From: Thiosocius sp963753845
Lineage (GTDB): Bacteria > Pseudomonadota > Gammaproteobacteria > Chromatiales > Chromatiaceae
Assembly (NCBI GenBank): GCA_963753845.1
Contig: CAVWEI010000017.1
Coordinates: 390,582 to 454,581 of the forward strand
DNA length: 64,000 bases
Reading direction: 5' to 3'
In this document: one piece after another, positions 45,742 to 54,919 of the stretch
How the letters are laid out: the number at the start of each line of letters is the position of its first letter
Position numbering within the stretch: the first letter of the stretch is position 1
Made by a program: the position numbers and the translations under genes
The notes under the pieces: model-generated
The model's input: only the letters and a program-made list of their open reading frames with translations
What the model was told of the DNA's origin: nothing
Databases searched by the model: none

Positions 45742-45939
45742 CGTTTCTCCGTAGCAAAATGTCTAGGCTGAATACTATCCTGGAAACAAAACCGATATAT
45801 GACCGGCGCCCGACCACCGGGTACCGTTCATGTGCCCGGGTCGAATTCATTGGCACGAAATTGATTGCGGGCCATTATTGAGCCCCGACAACCGAATCTG
45901 AAAGCTGTGGCCGAAGCCGAAACACGGGGATTTGCTGAT

Positions 45940-46614
45940 ATGAACTGGAAGACTGCCTACCGCTCCTTCTACTACCAGGATGCCCCGGAGCCCGAGGACC
46001 TGGCGCTGGTACCTTCCGAGACTGCGCTCCTTTGCATCGATGTTCAGAATTACGGCTTCACCCCTAAACCGACGGCCGCGGAGAACGCCCGCTGGGCGCC
46101 CTTCGAGCGACGGATGCGAGACGTCGTGATCCCCAATCTACGTGCACTTCAGGATGCATTTCGCGCGGGCGGCATGGACGTGATCCACGCCCGCATCGCC
46201 TGCCTGCTCGAAGACGGTCGCGACCGCTCCCTGAGTCAGAAGATGCCCGGTTGGAACAACCTGCTGATGCCAAAGAACTCCGCGGAATCCCAGATCGTCC
46301 CGGAGGTCTCCCCGGCCCCCGGCGAGATCGTGGTCACCAAGACCACCGACAGCGCGCTGACAGGCACGAATCTGCGACTCGTTCTCGGCAATATGGGCAT
46401 CCGCAACGTGATCGTCACCGGGATCTACACCGATCAATGTGTGTCGTCGACCGTACGCAGTCTGGCTGACGAGAGCTTCAATGTCGTCGTGGTCGACGAT
46501 TGCTGCGCGGCAGGCACCGACGATCTCCACTGCAACGAACTCGAGATCATCAACATGATCTATTGCCACGTACTCAGCAGTGCGGAGCTTGTGGCAATCA
46601 TGGGGCTCGATTGA
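45940..46614 (+). CDS. isochorismatase-family cysteine hydrolase
   Basis: A 224-residue hydrolase. The catalytic Asp is in ALLCIDVQNYGF, the Lys in VVTKTTDSALTGTNL, and the Cys in VTGIYTDQCVSSTVRSLAD; a cis-peptide-like GI precedes. The triad is complete, so it should hydrolyse an amide or related C-N bond. Family members include biuret, N-carbamoyl and nicotinamide hydrolases, so the substrate is open. The ATG at 45940 is chosen for its upstream GGGGA and because earlier codons in frame look non-coding. Confidence 0.85.
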   Translation: MNWKTAYRSFYYQDAPEPEDLALVPSETALLCIDVQNYGFTPKPTAAENARWAPFERRMRDVVIPNLRALQDAFRAGGMDVIHARIACLLEDGRDRSLSQKMPGWNNLLMPKNSAESQIVPEVSPAPGEIVVTKTTDSALTGTNLRLVLGNMGIRNVIVTGIYTDQCVSSTVRSLADESFNVVVVDDCCAAGTDDLHCNELEIINMIYCHVLSSAELVAIMGLD

Positions 46615-46735
46615 CGCCGGAGCCCTGAACCGATCAATTCCAGAAGATCGGCTGGGAAAAGGAACGCAGTTGATAGCCCAGTCGAATCTCCCTGTCACCC
46701 GTCTTCTTCGCCACTACCGGATAGGTCGAACCATT

Positions 46736-47003
46736 TAGTGCACTGCTTCGCCATTACTGGCTCTTTCAGAGCCCGTCCAATCGACCAAGGCAAGGCGCAG
46801 TCCGCAGGGAATGGCCAGCCCTTTGCAAGGACTGCAACGCCGAATTGGTCGATTGGACGGGCTCCCGAAGGGCGGGTCTCTGAGCGGCCATCCGCGTTGT
46901 TGCGCCCTCTTGAGGCAGACTGGCTGCCCCGGCGAGGGCGCGCCTAGCGGCTAACCGCTCAGCGACCCGCTGAATGTGCCAGTAATGGCGAAGCAGTACA
47001 CTA
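46736..47003. mobile_element. MITE-like element D
   Basis: A 268-base element with 26-base terminal inverted repeats differing at one base (46736-46761 and 46978-47003, beginning TAGTG(C/T)ACTGCTTCGCC), with TA at each outer end. Inside is a second perfect 20-base inverted repeat (46769-46788 and 46845-46864) around an AAGGCGCAG...GCAACGC core like that of element A. No transposase is encoded. Its right arm runs into the 3' end of a small gene. Confidence 0.8.
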
Positions 47004-47133
47004 GGATCATGGCAACCAGACCGGTGATCGCCTCTTCAGGCGTCATACTGGAATTCCGATTGCGCATATGATCTCTGAAGTGATCCAGCAGGGAAGGATC
47101 AACGACGATTTCGATCCTGGCGTCGTCTTGCAT
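46951..47133 (-). CDS. small ribbon-helix-helix-like protein, 3' end replaced by a MITE
   Basis: A 60-codon gene starting at the ATG at 47133. The N-terminal DARIEIVVDPSLLDHFRDHMRNRNSSMTPEEAITGLVAMIL has a strand followed by two helices, resembling RHH DNA-binding proteins. The last 16 residues (VYCFAITGTFSGSLSG) and the stop codon come from the right arm of element D, so the original C-terminus is lost. It lies between two MITEs (D and B). It could be an antitoxin or small regulator, possibly no longer functional. Confidence 0.45.
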   Translation of the reverse strand: MQDDARIEIVVDPSLLDHFRDHMRNRNSSMTPEEAITGLVAMILVYCFAITGTFSGSLSG

Positions 47134-47170
47134 GGCATTCTCCCCGGTTGAATCCTTGTGTCTCGCTTCC

Positions 47171-47432
47171 TTAGCCCGCATCCGTCACCGGCATCCCGGA
47201 TGCTGGCTGAGGACATGTGTGGCTGGGCGCCGCGCTGGACTGAAATTCATAGCCGTAGCTATGGGTTGAAGGAAGCGCAAGCACAGGCGCGCGTGGACCA
47301 GCAAGGGCTGGGATAGCGCCCGGACCGAAAACACACTGTATTTTTGGCGTTCGTCTGTACTTGGTAATTTCAACCGATATCTCATTCACTTGCGTTTGGG
47401 TCCGGGTGCGGCTGGTGACGGATGCGGGCTAA
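47171..47432. mobile_element. MITE-like element B
   Basis: A 262-base element with perfect 19-base terminal inverted repeats (47171-47189 and 47414-47432, beginning TTAGCCCGCATCCG). Its centre has CATAGCCGTAGCTATGG, shared with the element at 49622. The right arm supplies the TAG stop codon of the thioredoxin-like gene at 47429. No open frame of note. Confidence 0.8.
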
Positions 47433-47965
47433 CCACCTTCGGCAAGCCACAGGCGCAGTCGCAGACCCAGCTCCGAAGAATAGCCCATGCCGGCATGACT
47501 GATATCGCCCCCGGTATCCACCACGAAAGTGGCCGGTACGCCGCTGACACCCCAACTGCGCGCGATCTCGCCGTCTTCGTCCATGAGAACCGGCATCCGC
47601 AGCCCCTCTCCCGCCAGGTAGGCTTCCACCTCCTGCGGTGAACCCGATGTGGTGGCCACCGTTATCACCGGGCTGTCGCCTGCAATGCTGGCGATACTGT
47701 CCTGCTCGAGCCGGCAGATTGGGCACCAGCTCGCCCAGAAGTGCACCAGTGTCGGGCCCTCGGCCGGATCGAGCTGGTAAGGCGTGCCATTGCTCAGGTG
47801 ACCGACAAGTGCCGGGGCCGGCCCCTTGGAAAGGTCGCGTGCCTGCCACCACTGGACCGCGGCGAAAAAGAGCAACAGCAGCGCGATGTCGCGCAGCCAA
47901 CGCCACCAGCGGGGCCGAGGTTTGCCGCCTGAGTTCTGGCTAATGGATTTGCTCTGGTCCGACAT
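47429..47965 (-). CDS. membrane-anchored thioredoxin-like protein (ScsD/TlpA-like)
   Basis: A 178-residue protein with one N-terminal membrane helix (DIALLLLFFAAVQWW) and a periplasmic thioredoxin fold. The active site is WASWCPICR and the cis-Pro loop is VSGVPATFVVD, as in ScsD/TlpA disulfide oxidoreductases. It could reduce periplasmic thiols, for example on apocytochromes. The stop codon lies inside the terminal repeat of MITE B, so the native 3' end may have been slightly different. Confidence 0.85.
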   Translation of the reverse strand: MSDQSKSISQNSGGKPRPRWWRWLRDIALLLLFFAAVQWWQARDLSKGPAPALVGHLSNGTPYQLDPAEGPTLVHFWASWCPICRLEQDSIASIAGDSPVITVATTSGSPQEVEAYLAGEGLRMPVLMDEDGEIARSWGVSGVPATFVVDTGGDISHAGMGYSSELGLRLRLWLAEGG

Positions 47966-48071
47966 CCTGATACCTGCTCTTTCTGTTGGCCGTCGTTTCG
48001 GTGGACGGCTCTATTTGACCGCGATTTCAACACGGGGGCGCAGTCAACATCTAGTCAGAATGTCGCGAATG

Positions 48072-48090
48072 CGACGGCCCTGGGCCGTCG
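48072..48090. terminator. hairpin, possible terminator of unknown polarity
   Basis: CGACGGCCC-T-GGGCCGTCG is a perfect 9-base stem with one-base loop, between the thioredoxin-like gene start and the lytic transglycosylase stop. No T-run follows on either side. Confidence 0.35.
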
Positions 48091-48135
48091 AATCAGATAA
48101 CAAGCCAGGCTGGCGGGGAAAGTCCAGGAACGAAA

Positions 48136-48155
48136 TACGACCGGGGCCGGTCGTA
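48136..48155 (-). terminator. hairpin after the lytic transglycosylase gene
   Basis: TACGACCGG-GG-CCGGTCGTA is a perfect 9-base stem that begins 4 bases after the stop at 48160. The position suits a terminator for that gene, though the T-run is short. Confidence 0.5.
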
Positions 48156-48159
48156 CGGG

Positions 48160-48828
48160 TCAACGTGACGCCAGCTGGTCACCCTTCATGGCATTGTAGA
48201 AGCGGATGACCTTGCGCACATAGCCCTGGGTCTCTTCGTATGGCGGGATCTTGTTGCCGTAACGAATCACCGCGTTCTCTCCGGCGTTGTAGGCCGCCAG
48301 GGCCAGCCGCAGATCGTTGTCGAACATCTCCAGCAGATCACGCAGGTACTCTGTGCCACCGCGCAGGTTCTGCGCAGGATCCTCACGATCGCTGACGCCA
48401 TAACGCTCGGCAGTCGCCGGCATCAACTGCATGAGGCCAACCGCGCCGGCAGACGAGATCGCATCACTTCGATACGCAGACTCTGCACGCACCACCGCGT
48501 GAATCAGTGCCGGTCGCAGGCGGCTGCGGGTGGCCGCATGGTTGATCAGGGGTTTCAGCTCGTCGCGCCGCTTGAACATCTCGGCCAGCACCGAGGTCGC
48601 ACCGTTGCGATCCGACTCCCCGAAGCTGCGGATACTGGCAGCAGTCCCATTGCTCCTGCCGGTCGGGATCGCGTAACGCTGGACCAGTTTCATGCCCCGT
48701 GTTGGCGTGTCTGTCAGCAGGATATGGCCACGGGCGTCGCGGTATTGGTAGACGTCCGCGAAGGCCGCGGACGGCAATGTCAACCCAAAGGCCACAAAGG
48801 CCAGAAACGTCTTGTTCAACATATGCAT
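48160..48828 (-). CDS. periplasmic lytic transglycosylase (SLT family)
   Basis: A 222-residue protein with a Sec signal peptide. A short N-terminal region VYQYRDARGHILLTDTP resembles DUF4124. The SLT domain follows: HAVVRAESAYRSDAISSAGAVGLMQLMPATAERYGV with the catalytic Glu, LRGGTEYLRDLL, and ALAAYNAGENAV. It cleaves the glycan strands of peptidoglycan. The ATG at 48828 has GGAG upstream; earlier in-frame codons are dropped. Confidence 0.9.
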   Translation of the reverse strand: MHMLNKTFLAFVAFGLTLPSAAFADVYQYRDARGHILLTDTPTRGMKLVQRYAIPTGRSNGTAASIRSFGESDRNGATSVLAEMFKRRDELKPLINHAATRSRLRPALIHAVVRAESAYRSDAISSAGAVGLMQLMPATAERYGVSDREDPAQNLRGGTEYLRDLLEMFDNDLRLALAAYNAGENAVIRYGNKIPPYEETQGYVRKVIRFYNAMKGDQLASR

Positions 48829-48934
48829 GCCGGACTCCTGCCGCGAAGTGTAGCATCGCGTTCCCACTCGCTGCAGGCGGGAACCACGAATCCAAATGCT
48901 ATAGATCGCTTAGCGGCGGCCCGGGGCCGACACT

Positions 48935-49534
48935 TTAGGCGTTCCTGCGCCAAACCAGGGTCCGATTGTTGACCGGCATCTCAATATCCTCGATCAGGTC
49001 CATCCCGCAGCTGGTGGCCAAAGCCTTCAACCAGTCGAGGTCACGGATCCCCATTGCGGGATCACGCTGCCTCAGCCAGGCATCGAATCGCTGGTTGCTC
49101 GCCGAGCTGAATCGGCCGCCGTGGTTGAACGGACCGTACAGCAGAAAGACCCCGCCGGGAACCAGGGCCTGCCCCACCCCGGCAAACATGGCCTCGACCT
49201 CTGCAACTGGCATGATATGCGCCGTATTGGCACTGAACACTGCATCGAACTGAATCTCTGGCCAGGTGTCCCGGAGCACGTCCAGGCGGATCGGCGGCCG
49301 CACATTCGGCAGCGCCGCATCAATCAGCCAGGCATTGATACCCGCGTGGTTTTCGGCCCGGTCACTGGTATGCCAGCTCAGGTTCGGCAGATCCGCCGCG
49401 AAGTAAACCGCATGCTGGCCGGTACCGCTGCCGATCTCGAGCAGGTTCCGGCAGCCGCCGAGGCGAGGCCTCAGGACATCCAAAATCGGCACACGGTTCT
49501 CGACACAGGACTCGGCAAAGGGTTTTTCGGGCAT
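48935..49534 (-). CDS. DUF938 SAM-dependent methyltransferase-like protein
   Basis: A 199-residue class I methyltransferase-like protein. SAM motif LLEIGSGTGQHAVYFA, then acidic HTSDRAENHAGINAW, FDAVFSANTAHIMP, and VPGGVFLLYGPFNHGG. The opening FAESCVENRVPILDVL is typical of the DUF938 group, whose substrates are unknown. The ATG at 49534 is chosen because it begins exactly at that opening. Confidence 0.85.
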   Translation of the reverse strand: MPEKPFAESCVENRVPILDVLRPRLGGCRNLLEIGSGTGQHAVYFAADLPNLSWHTSDRAENHAGINAWLIDAALPNVRPPIRLDVLRDTWPEIQFDAVFSANTAHIMPVAEVEAMFAGVGQALVPGGVFLLYGPFNHGGRFSSASNQRFDAWLRQRDPAMGIRDLDWLKALATSCGMDLIEDIEMPVNNRTLVWRRNA

Positions 49535-49621
49535 GTGCGATCTCCAAGGCGCATCTGACGATCGAAGCAGTCTCAGTCCCGTACACGCTGGCGCCGAGCC
49601 CGGCGAGCCCAGACCCCGGTT

Positions 49622-49869
49622 AACCTGCAAATCGCATGAAGGGTTCGGGAATCAGGGCGTGATGGGCAAAGCAGTTGGGCTGATCGGTCGAAAAAGCATA
49701 GCCGAAGCTATGGTTTGAGAGGGATCGGCGCAAATGCGAAGTCCAGTGCGGCCTGAGCCCGAACAGGACAAACTGCAACGTTGAAAACAAAGACCAAAAG
49801 CTAACCAATATCCCCTGGCGAAAACACGAACCTCGATGTTCGCGTCCGCCTTCATGCAATTTGCAGGTT
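49622..49869. mobile_element. MITE-like element C
   Basis: A 248-base element with 21-base terminal inverted repeats differing at one base (49622-49642 and 49849-49869, beginning AACCTGCAAAT(C/T)GCATG). The centre has GCATAGCCGAAGCTATGGTTTGA and a CGAAAACAC...GTTCG(C/T)... stretch, both shared with element B. It fills most of the 345-base gap between the DUF938 gene and the YchJ-like gene. Confidence 0.75.
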
Positions 49870-49879
49870 GAGCTGACTG

Positions 49880-50368
<489 letters not shown>

Positions 50369-50449
50369 GGGATTTTCTTCCGTCGACGAAATCTCGGCCC
50401 GGATTCTACCGGTTTGGTTCCGGATTCGCCTCTTTCGGGGCGCGCCGCC

Positions 50450-50467
50450 GCGGGCCCATGGGCCCGC
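50450..50467. repeat. 18-bp perfect palindrome
   Basis: GCGGGCCCATGGGCCCGC lies in the gap of 260 bases upstream of ychJ and of the small RHH gene. It could be a hairpin or protein-binding site; nothing nearby decides between them. Confidence 0.4.
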
Positions 50468-50627
50468 CGCCAATCTTCCGTCATTTGGCCTCAGTCCCTG
50501 AAGAACGCTGATATCGTATCGGAGGAATGCAATTGGGTCCCTTTCGCCAGATACTTCATCCCTGACCATCTGCTAGACTTGCGGACAATGTATACACAAT
50601 ACTCAGCCGCGGATGCCGTCAAGCGCA

Positions 50628-50777
50628 ATGACTAAAGAAAAAATCATCAATTTTCGTATCGACGCGGATCTCAAGAACAGCGCTAGAAAGCTGGCAGAGG
50701 CCGACGGTCGCACCCTTTCGAACTGGATTACCGTGCTCATCCAGAAAGAGGTCAAGCGCAACCGCAAGAAGGACTGA
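50628..50777 (+). CDS. 49-residue ribbon-helix-helix (Arc/CopG-type) protein
   Basis: A very short gene: ATG at 50628, TGA at 50775. The product has a strand (KIINFRIDADLKN) followed by SARKLAEADGRTLSNWITVLIQKEVKRN, a clear RHH pattern with the conserved S-N-W turn seen in plasmid and antitoxin regulators. A TGTATACA palindrome at 50590-50597 is a possible operator. No toxin gene adjoins, since the next frame is the convergent hrpA. It is probably a small transcriptional regulator. Confidence 0.7.
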   Translation: MTKEKIINFRIDADLKNSARKLAEADGRTLSNWITVLIQKEVKRNRKKD

Positions 50778-50795
50778 TGACTTTCGGCCCTGCGC

Positions 50796-53700
50796 CTATA
50801 GCCCCAAGTCCTCCCAGCGCCTTCGGACCCGTTTGACCGATACCGGGTGGGGCGTCTTCAGCCCCTGTGCGAAAAGCGATACCCGAAGCTCCTCCAGCAT
50901 CCAGCGAATCTCTTCCAGGCGTGGATCGAAGGTGCCCTGCGCTGCGGCCTGATGCTGGCGGTTCAGCCAGTCGTTTTGCAGCCCGGCCATCTCCTGCATG
51001 AGCTGCTGATCCCGTGCCGCAGCCGTCGGAAGTTTCTCCAGGCGCAGCAACAGCGCCTTGAGATAGCGCGAAAAATGCATGAGCTGCGCCGGGTCAGTCT
51101 GCTGCAGAAATCCCCGATAGACCAGGCGATCGAGCTGTCCCCGCATATCCTCCACCGAATCCCGCCAGTTGGCCTGCCCGGTCGCGGCCAGCAACGATCT
51201 GACGCGATGCGCCGCATCCAGCACCTCTGCCGCGAGTTTCGAGACCTCGAGCAACGCCGCCCCGAGACGCGGCCGGCCCTGTGCCCGGCAGGCCTCGAAT
51301 GCGGCCCGGTCCCGGACCCCCCAGGGCTCAGCCAGAAAGGCCCGGTCGAAGGCCAGTGCCAGCAGTTCATCGAGCAGGTCACCCGAATCGGCAACATCCG
51401 TATCGGGATGCTGCGGGACCTTGGCGTATTGCAGACGCATCTCCTGAAGACCGGGGATATTCTTTTTCAGGTTGCGCGCCGTCTTTGCCTCGCGCAACAA
51501 AAGCAGACGGCGCACGCCTGCCCGATGCGCGCTTTGCGCCGCCTGCAGGCTGTCCAGGATGCGCAGTCGGGCGTGATCGCCCTCATCGATCAGGGCCGGG
51601 TAGCCTTTCAACTGCATCCCACGAAGCTGCTGAGTGACATCCCGCGGCAAGGCCCCGCAGGTCCAGTCCAGCAATCGCTGATCCCTGCCCTCACCCTGCC
51701 CCCCCTGCGCGGCCGGCAGGCTGCGCGCCTTTCCGGCAAATTCCTTCTGCAGACCCGCCAGATCGCGGGCGACCGCAAGCTCTGACCGACCCTCCCCGTC
51801 GAGCAGGCGGATGCGCAGGCTCAGGTGATCCGGCAACTGTTGCGGCTGCCAGGCGTCTTCCGGGATATGGATGCCGGTCAGCTGTTTCAGGGTCGCCCCC
51901 AGCACCTGTATCAGCGGCGCATCCGAGACCGGCATCGCATGCAGGCAACGTTCGGCATAATCCGGAACGGGCACCAGCTGCCGGCGCAAGGACTTGGGCA
52001 GGCTCTTCAGCAACAGCGTGACCTTTTCACGCATCAGTCCCGGCACGATACGATCGACCATACCCGGCGTCAGCTGGCCGAGTATCGAGACAGGTACTGT
52101 CAGCGTGACGCCGTCATCCTCGTCGCCGGGCGCGAAGTGATACCGCAATGGCAGCCGGGTGCCGCTGAGTTCCAGCCGGTCCGGATACTGCACCTCGATA
52201 TCGGCATCGATATCAGCGGGCTGCAGGTCCTGCATGCGCATGTGCAGGACCTTGGCACGGTCCGGGGGCAAGCCCCGCAGCCAGGACTCGAGCTGCGCGA
52301 CACTGTAGACACCCTCTGGCACCCGGCTCGCATAGAAACCGTAGATCACCTCCTCGTCGACCAGGATGTCGCGACGGCGTGACTTTGCCTCGATATCGCG
52401 CAGATCGTTGATCAGCTCGCGATTCTTCCGCCAGAACGGGGCGCGGGTGTTCATATCGCCCTCGGTCAGACCATTGCGGATAAAGATGGAACGCGACTCC
52501 TCCGGGTCTATCGGGCCGTAGTTGACTCTGCGTCGCGGGACGATCGGCAGTCCGTAAAGCGTGACCTTTTCATCGGCCGCGACCTGGCCGCGCCGCCCCT
52601 GCCAGCGCGGCGAGGAATAGCTGCGCTTGACCAGGTGGGCCGCCAGGGGCTCGATCCATTCGGGTTCGATTGCAGCGACGCTGCGGGCGTATAACTTGGT
52701 GGTCTCGACCAGTTCGGCCGCCATCAGCCACTTCGGCTGTTTGGCAAACAAGCCGGAACCGGGAAAGACGAAGAAGTGGCGATTGCGTGTACCCAGATAA
52801 TCGCGCGTGTTGCCCTGGGTGCGCACCCCGATGTGCCCGAGCAGGCCCGTCAGAAGGGCGCGATGGACCGACGCATAATCGGCTTCCTCTTCGTTGTCAC
52901 GATATCCGAGCTCGTGCAGCTGCACGCGCAGTTGCACCTGAACATCGTGCCATTCACGCACCCGGGTGGGCGACAGGAAGTATTCGCGACAAAGCCGTTC
53001 GAACTTGCGGCGGGTCAGGTGTCTGCGCTTTTCCTCGAGGAACTGCCACAGATTCAGATAGGTCATGAAGTCCGAACGCTCGTCGGCGAACATCGCATGC
53101 GCCTCATCGGCCTCCTGGCGCTTCTCTGCCGGACGTTCACGAGGGTCCTGCACCGACAGGGCGGCGGCAATGACAAGCACCTCACGCAGGCAGGCAGACC
53201 CGGCAGCCGCGATCAGCATACGGCCGATACGCGGGTCGACCGGCAGGCGCGACAGGCTGTGCCCGAGCCGGGTCACCTTGTGGTCGTCGCCGACCGCGGC
53301 GAGTTCCTGGAGCAGCTTGTAACCGTCGCGAATCAGCCGGGAATCGGGAGGTTCCACGAAAGGAAATGAACCAATATCGCCGAAGCCAAGAGTCGCCATC
53401 TGCAGGATGACCGCGGCGAGGTTGGTACGCTGGATCTCGGGCTCGGTAAACGCCGACCGTGCATCAAAGTCATCTTCGTCATACAGACGGATGCAGATAC
53501 CGTCGGCGACCCTTCCACAGCGCCCCTTGCGCTGCTCGGCACTGGCCTGCGAGATGCGCTCGACCGGCAGACGCTGGATCTTGCTGCGTGCACTGTATCT
53601 GCTGATGCGCGCGAAACCGGCATCTACCACGTAGCGGATGCCGGGCACGGTCAACGAGGTCTCGGCGACATTGGTCGACAACACGATGTGCCGCTGCCCG

Positions 53701-54677
53701 CTGGGGGCGAACACCCGCGCCTGCTCCGATGGGCTGAGACGCGCGTATAAAGGAATCACCTCACTATGCAGCATGCGGTGCTTGCGAAGCGTCTCGGCCG
53801 TCTCGCGGATCTCGCGCTCACCCGACAGGAACACGAGGATGTCGCCGTTGCCCTCGAGGCTGAGTTCATCGATCGCATCCACGATCGCCTGCTGCATCGC
53901 CTCATCGCGTTCACCGGCACCGGCTTCGACAGGCGGTCGGTAGCGGACCTCGACCGGGAAGGTCCGGCCGGAAACCTCGACAACCGGTGCATCCGAGAAA
54001 TGGCGCGAAAAACGCCCGGGGTCGATGGTCGCCGAAGTGATGATCAGCTTGAGATCACGCCGACGCTGCAACAGGCGATGCAGATAACCGAGCAGGAAAT
54101 CGATATTGAGGCTGCGCTCGTGGGCCTCGTCGATGATCAGGGTGTCGTATTCGCTCAGATCGCGGTCACCGCGTATTTCCGCCAGCAGCATGCCGTCGGT
54201 CAACAGTTTGATATGGGTCTGGTCCCCCACGCGGTCGCGAAAACGGACCTTGTAGCCCACACTGCCACCGACCTCCTCACCGAGCTCACTGGCGATGCGC
54301 GAGGCCAGGCTGCGCGCGGCAATCCGCCGCGGCTGGGTATGCCCGATACGCCCAAACACACCACGCCCCATGTCCAGGCAGATCTTCGGCAACTGGGTCG
54401 ATTTACCTGAGCCGGTTTCGCCGCAAAGCACGATCACCTGGTTGGTGCGGATCAGCCCACGAATCTCTTCCAGGCACGCGGTGATCGGCAGTTCAGTGGG
54501 GAACGTGGGGCGTGGGAGTGCCGCGGCGCGATTTGCTGCCAACGTGCTCGAGCGCTGGATCTGCTGCTCGATTTCCAGCCGGGAGGCGGTGTCTGCAGGC
54601 TTGTCACGCAGTTGCCGGAGTTTTCGGCGCAAAACCCGGCGGTCACGCAACATGCAGGCGTCGATTTTTTCGTGCAT
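50796..54677 (-). CDS. hrpA: ATP-dependent RNA helicase HrpA
   Basis: A 1293-residue DEAH-box helicase, the size of E. coli HrpA. Motif I is GETGSGKSTQLP, motif II DEAHERS, motif III SAT, and motif VI QRKGRCGRVADG. The HA2 and OB regions and the long HrpA-specific C-terminal DUF3418 domain follow without a break. E. coli HrpA acts on stalled ribosomes and mRNA. The ATG at 54677 is preferred to a TTG at 54704. It is divergent from the GGDEF/EAL gene. Confidence 0.95.
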   Translation of the reverse strand: MHEKIDACMLRDRRVLRRKLRQLRDKPADTASRLEIEQQIQRSSTLAANRAAALPRPTFPTELPITACLEEIRGLIRTNQVIVLCGETGSGKSTQLPKICLDMGRGVFGRIGHTQPRRIAARSLASRIASELGEEVGGSVGYKVRFRDRVGDQTHIKLLTDGMLLAEIRGDRDLSEYDTLIIDEAHERSLNIDFLLGYLHRLLQRRRDLKLIITSATIDPGRFSRHFSDAPVVEVSGRTFPVEVRYRPPVEAGAGERDEAMQQAIVDAIDELSLEGNGDILVFLSGEREIRETAETLRKHRMLHSEVIPLYARLSPSEQARVFAPSGQRHIVLSTNVAETSLTVPGIRYVVDAGFARISRYSARSKIQRLPVERISQASAEQRKGRCGRVADGICIRLYDEDDFDARSAFTEPEIQRTNLAAVILQMATLGFGDIGSFPFVEPPDSRLIRDGYKLLQELAAVGDDHKVTRLGHSLSRLPVDPRIGRMLIAAAGSACLREVLVIAAALSVQDPRERPAEKRQEADEAHAMFADERSDFMTYLNLWQFLEEKRRHLTRRKFERLCREYFLSPTRVREWHDVQVQLRVQLHELGYRDNEEEADYASVHRALLTGLLGHIGVRTQGNTRDYLGTRNRHFFVFPGSGLFAKQPKWLMAAELVETTKLYARSVAAIEPEWIEPLAAHLVKRSYSSPRWQGRRGQVAADEKVTLYGLPIVPRRRVNYGPIDPEESRSIFIRNGLTEGDMNTRAPFWRKNRELINDLRDIEAKSRRRDILVDEEVIYGFYASRVPEGVYSVAQLESWLRGLPPDRAKVLHMRMQDLQPADIDADIEVQYPDRLELSGTRLPLRYHFAPGDEDDGVTLTVPVSILGQLTPGMVDRIVPGLMREKVTLLLKSLPKSLRRQLVPVPDYAERCLHAMPVSDAPLIQVLGATLKQLTGIHIPEDAWQPQQLPDHLSLRIRLLDGEGRSELAVARDLAGLQKEFAGKARSLPAAQGGQGEGRDQRLLDWTCGALPRDVTQQLRGMQLKGYPALIDEGDHARLRILDSLQAAQSAHRAGVRRLLLLREAKTARNLKKNIPGLQEMRLQYAKVPQHPDTDVADSGDLLDELLALAFDRAFLAEPWGVRDRAAFEACRAQGRPRLGAALLEVSKLAAEVLDAAHRVRSLLAATGQANWRDSVEDMRGQLDRLVYRGFLQQTDPAQLMHFSRYLKALLLRLEKLPTAAARDQQLMQEMAGLQNDWLNRQHQAAAQGTFDPRLEEIRWMLEELRVSLFAQGLKTPHPVSVKRVRRRWEDLGL

Positions 54678-54919
54678 TGCCGACAAGGCGGAGATTGGCC
54701 CCAAAAGTTCGACATTCTAGCAGGGACAACCGCGGCGTCACCCGGCGGGGCCGACCGTATCGGTCTCATAACAATGAACTTTTTCAAATCCCGGGCGACC
54801 CGGCTTCAGCCACCATCATTAAAGAATCCCACTCCCGCGCCACTAAAGGGGTTAGCACAAAGGTATATGCAACGCCAGCCCTGACGATCGGGGCGCCCGA
54901 AAAACAAGCAAGAAACACC

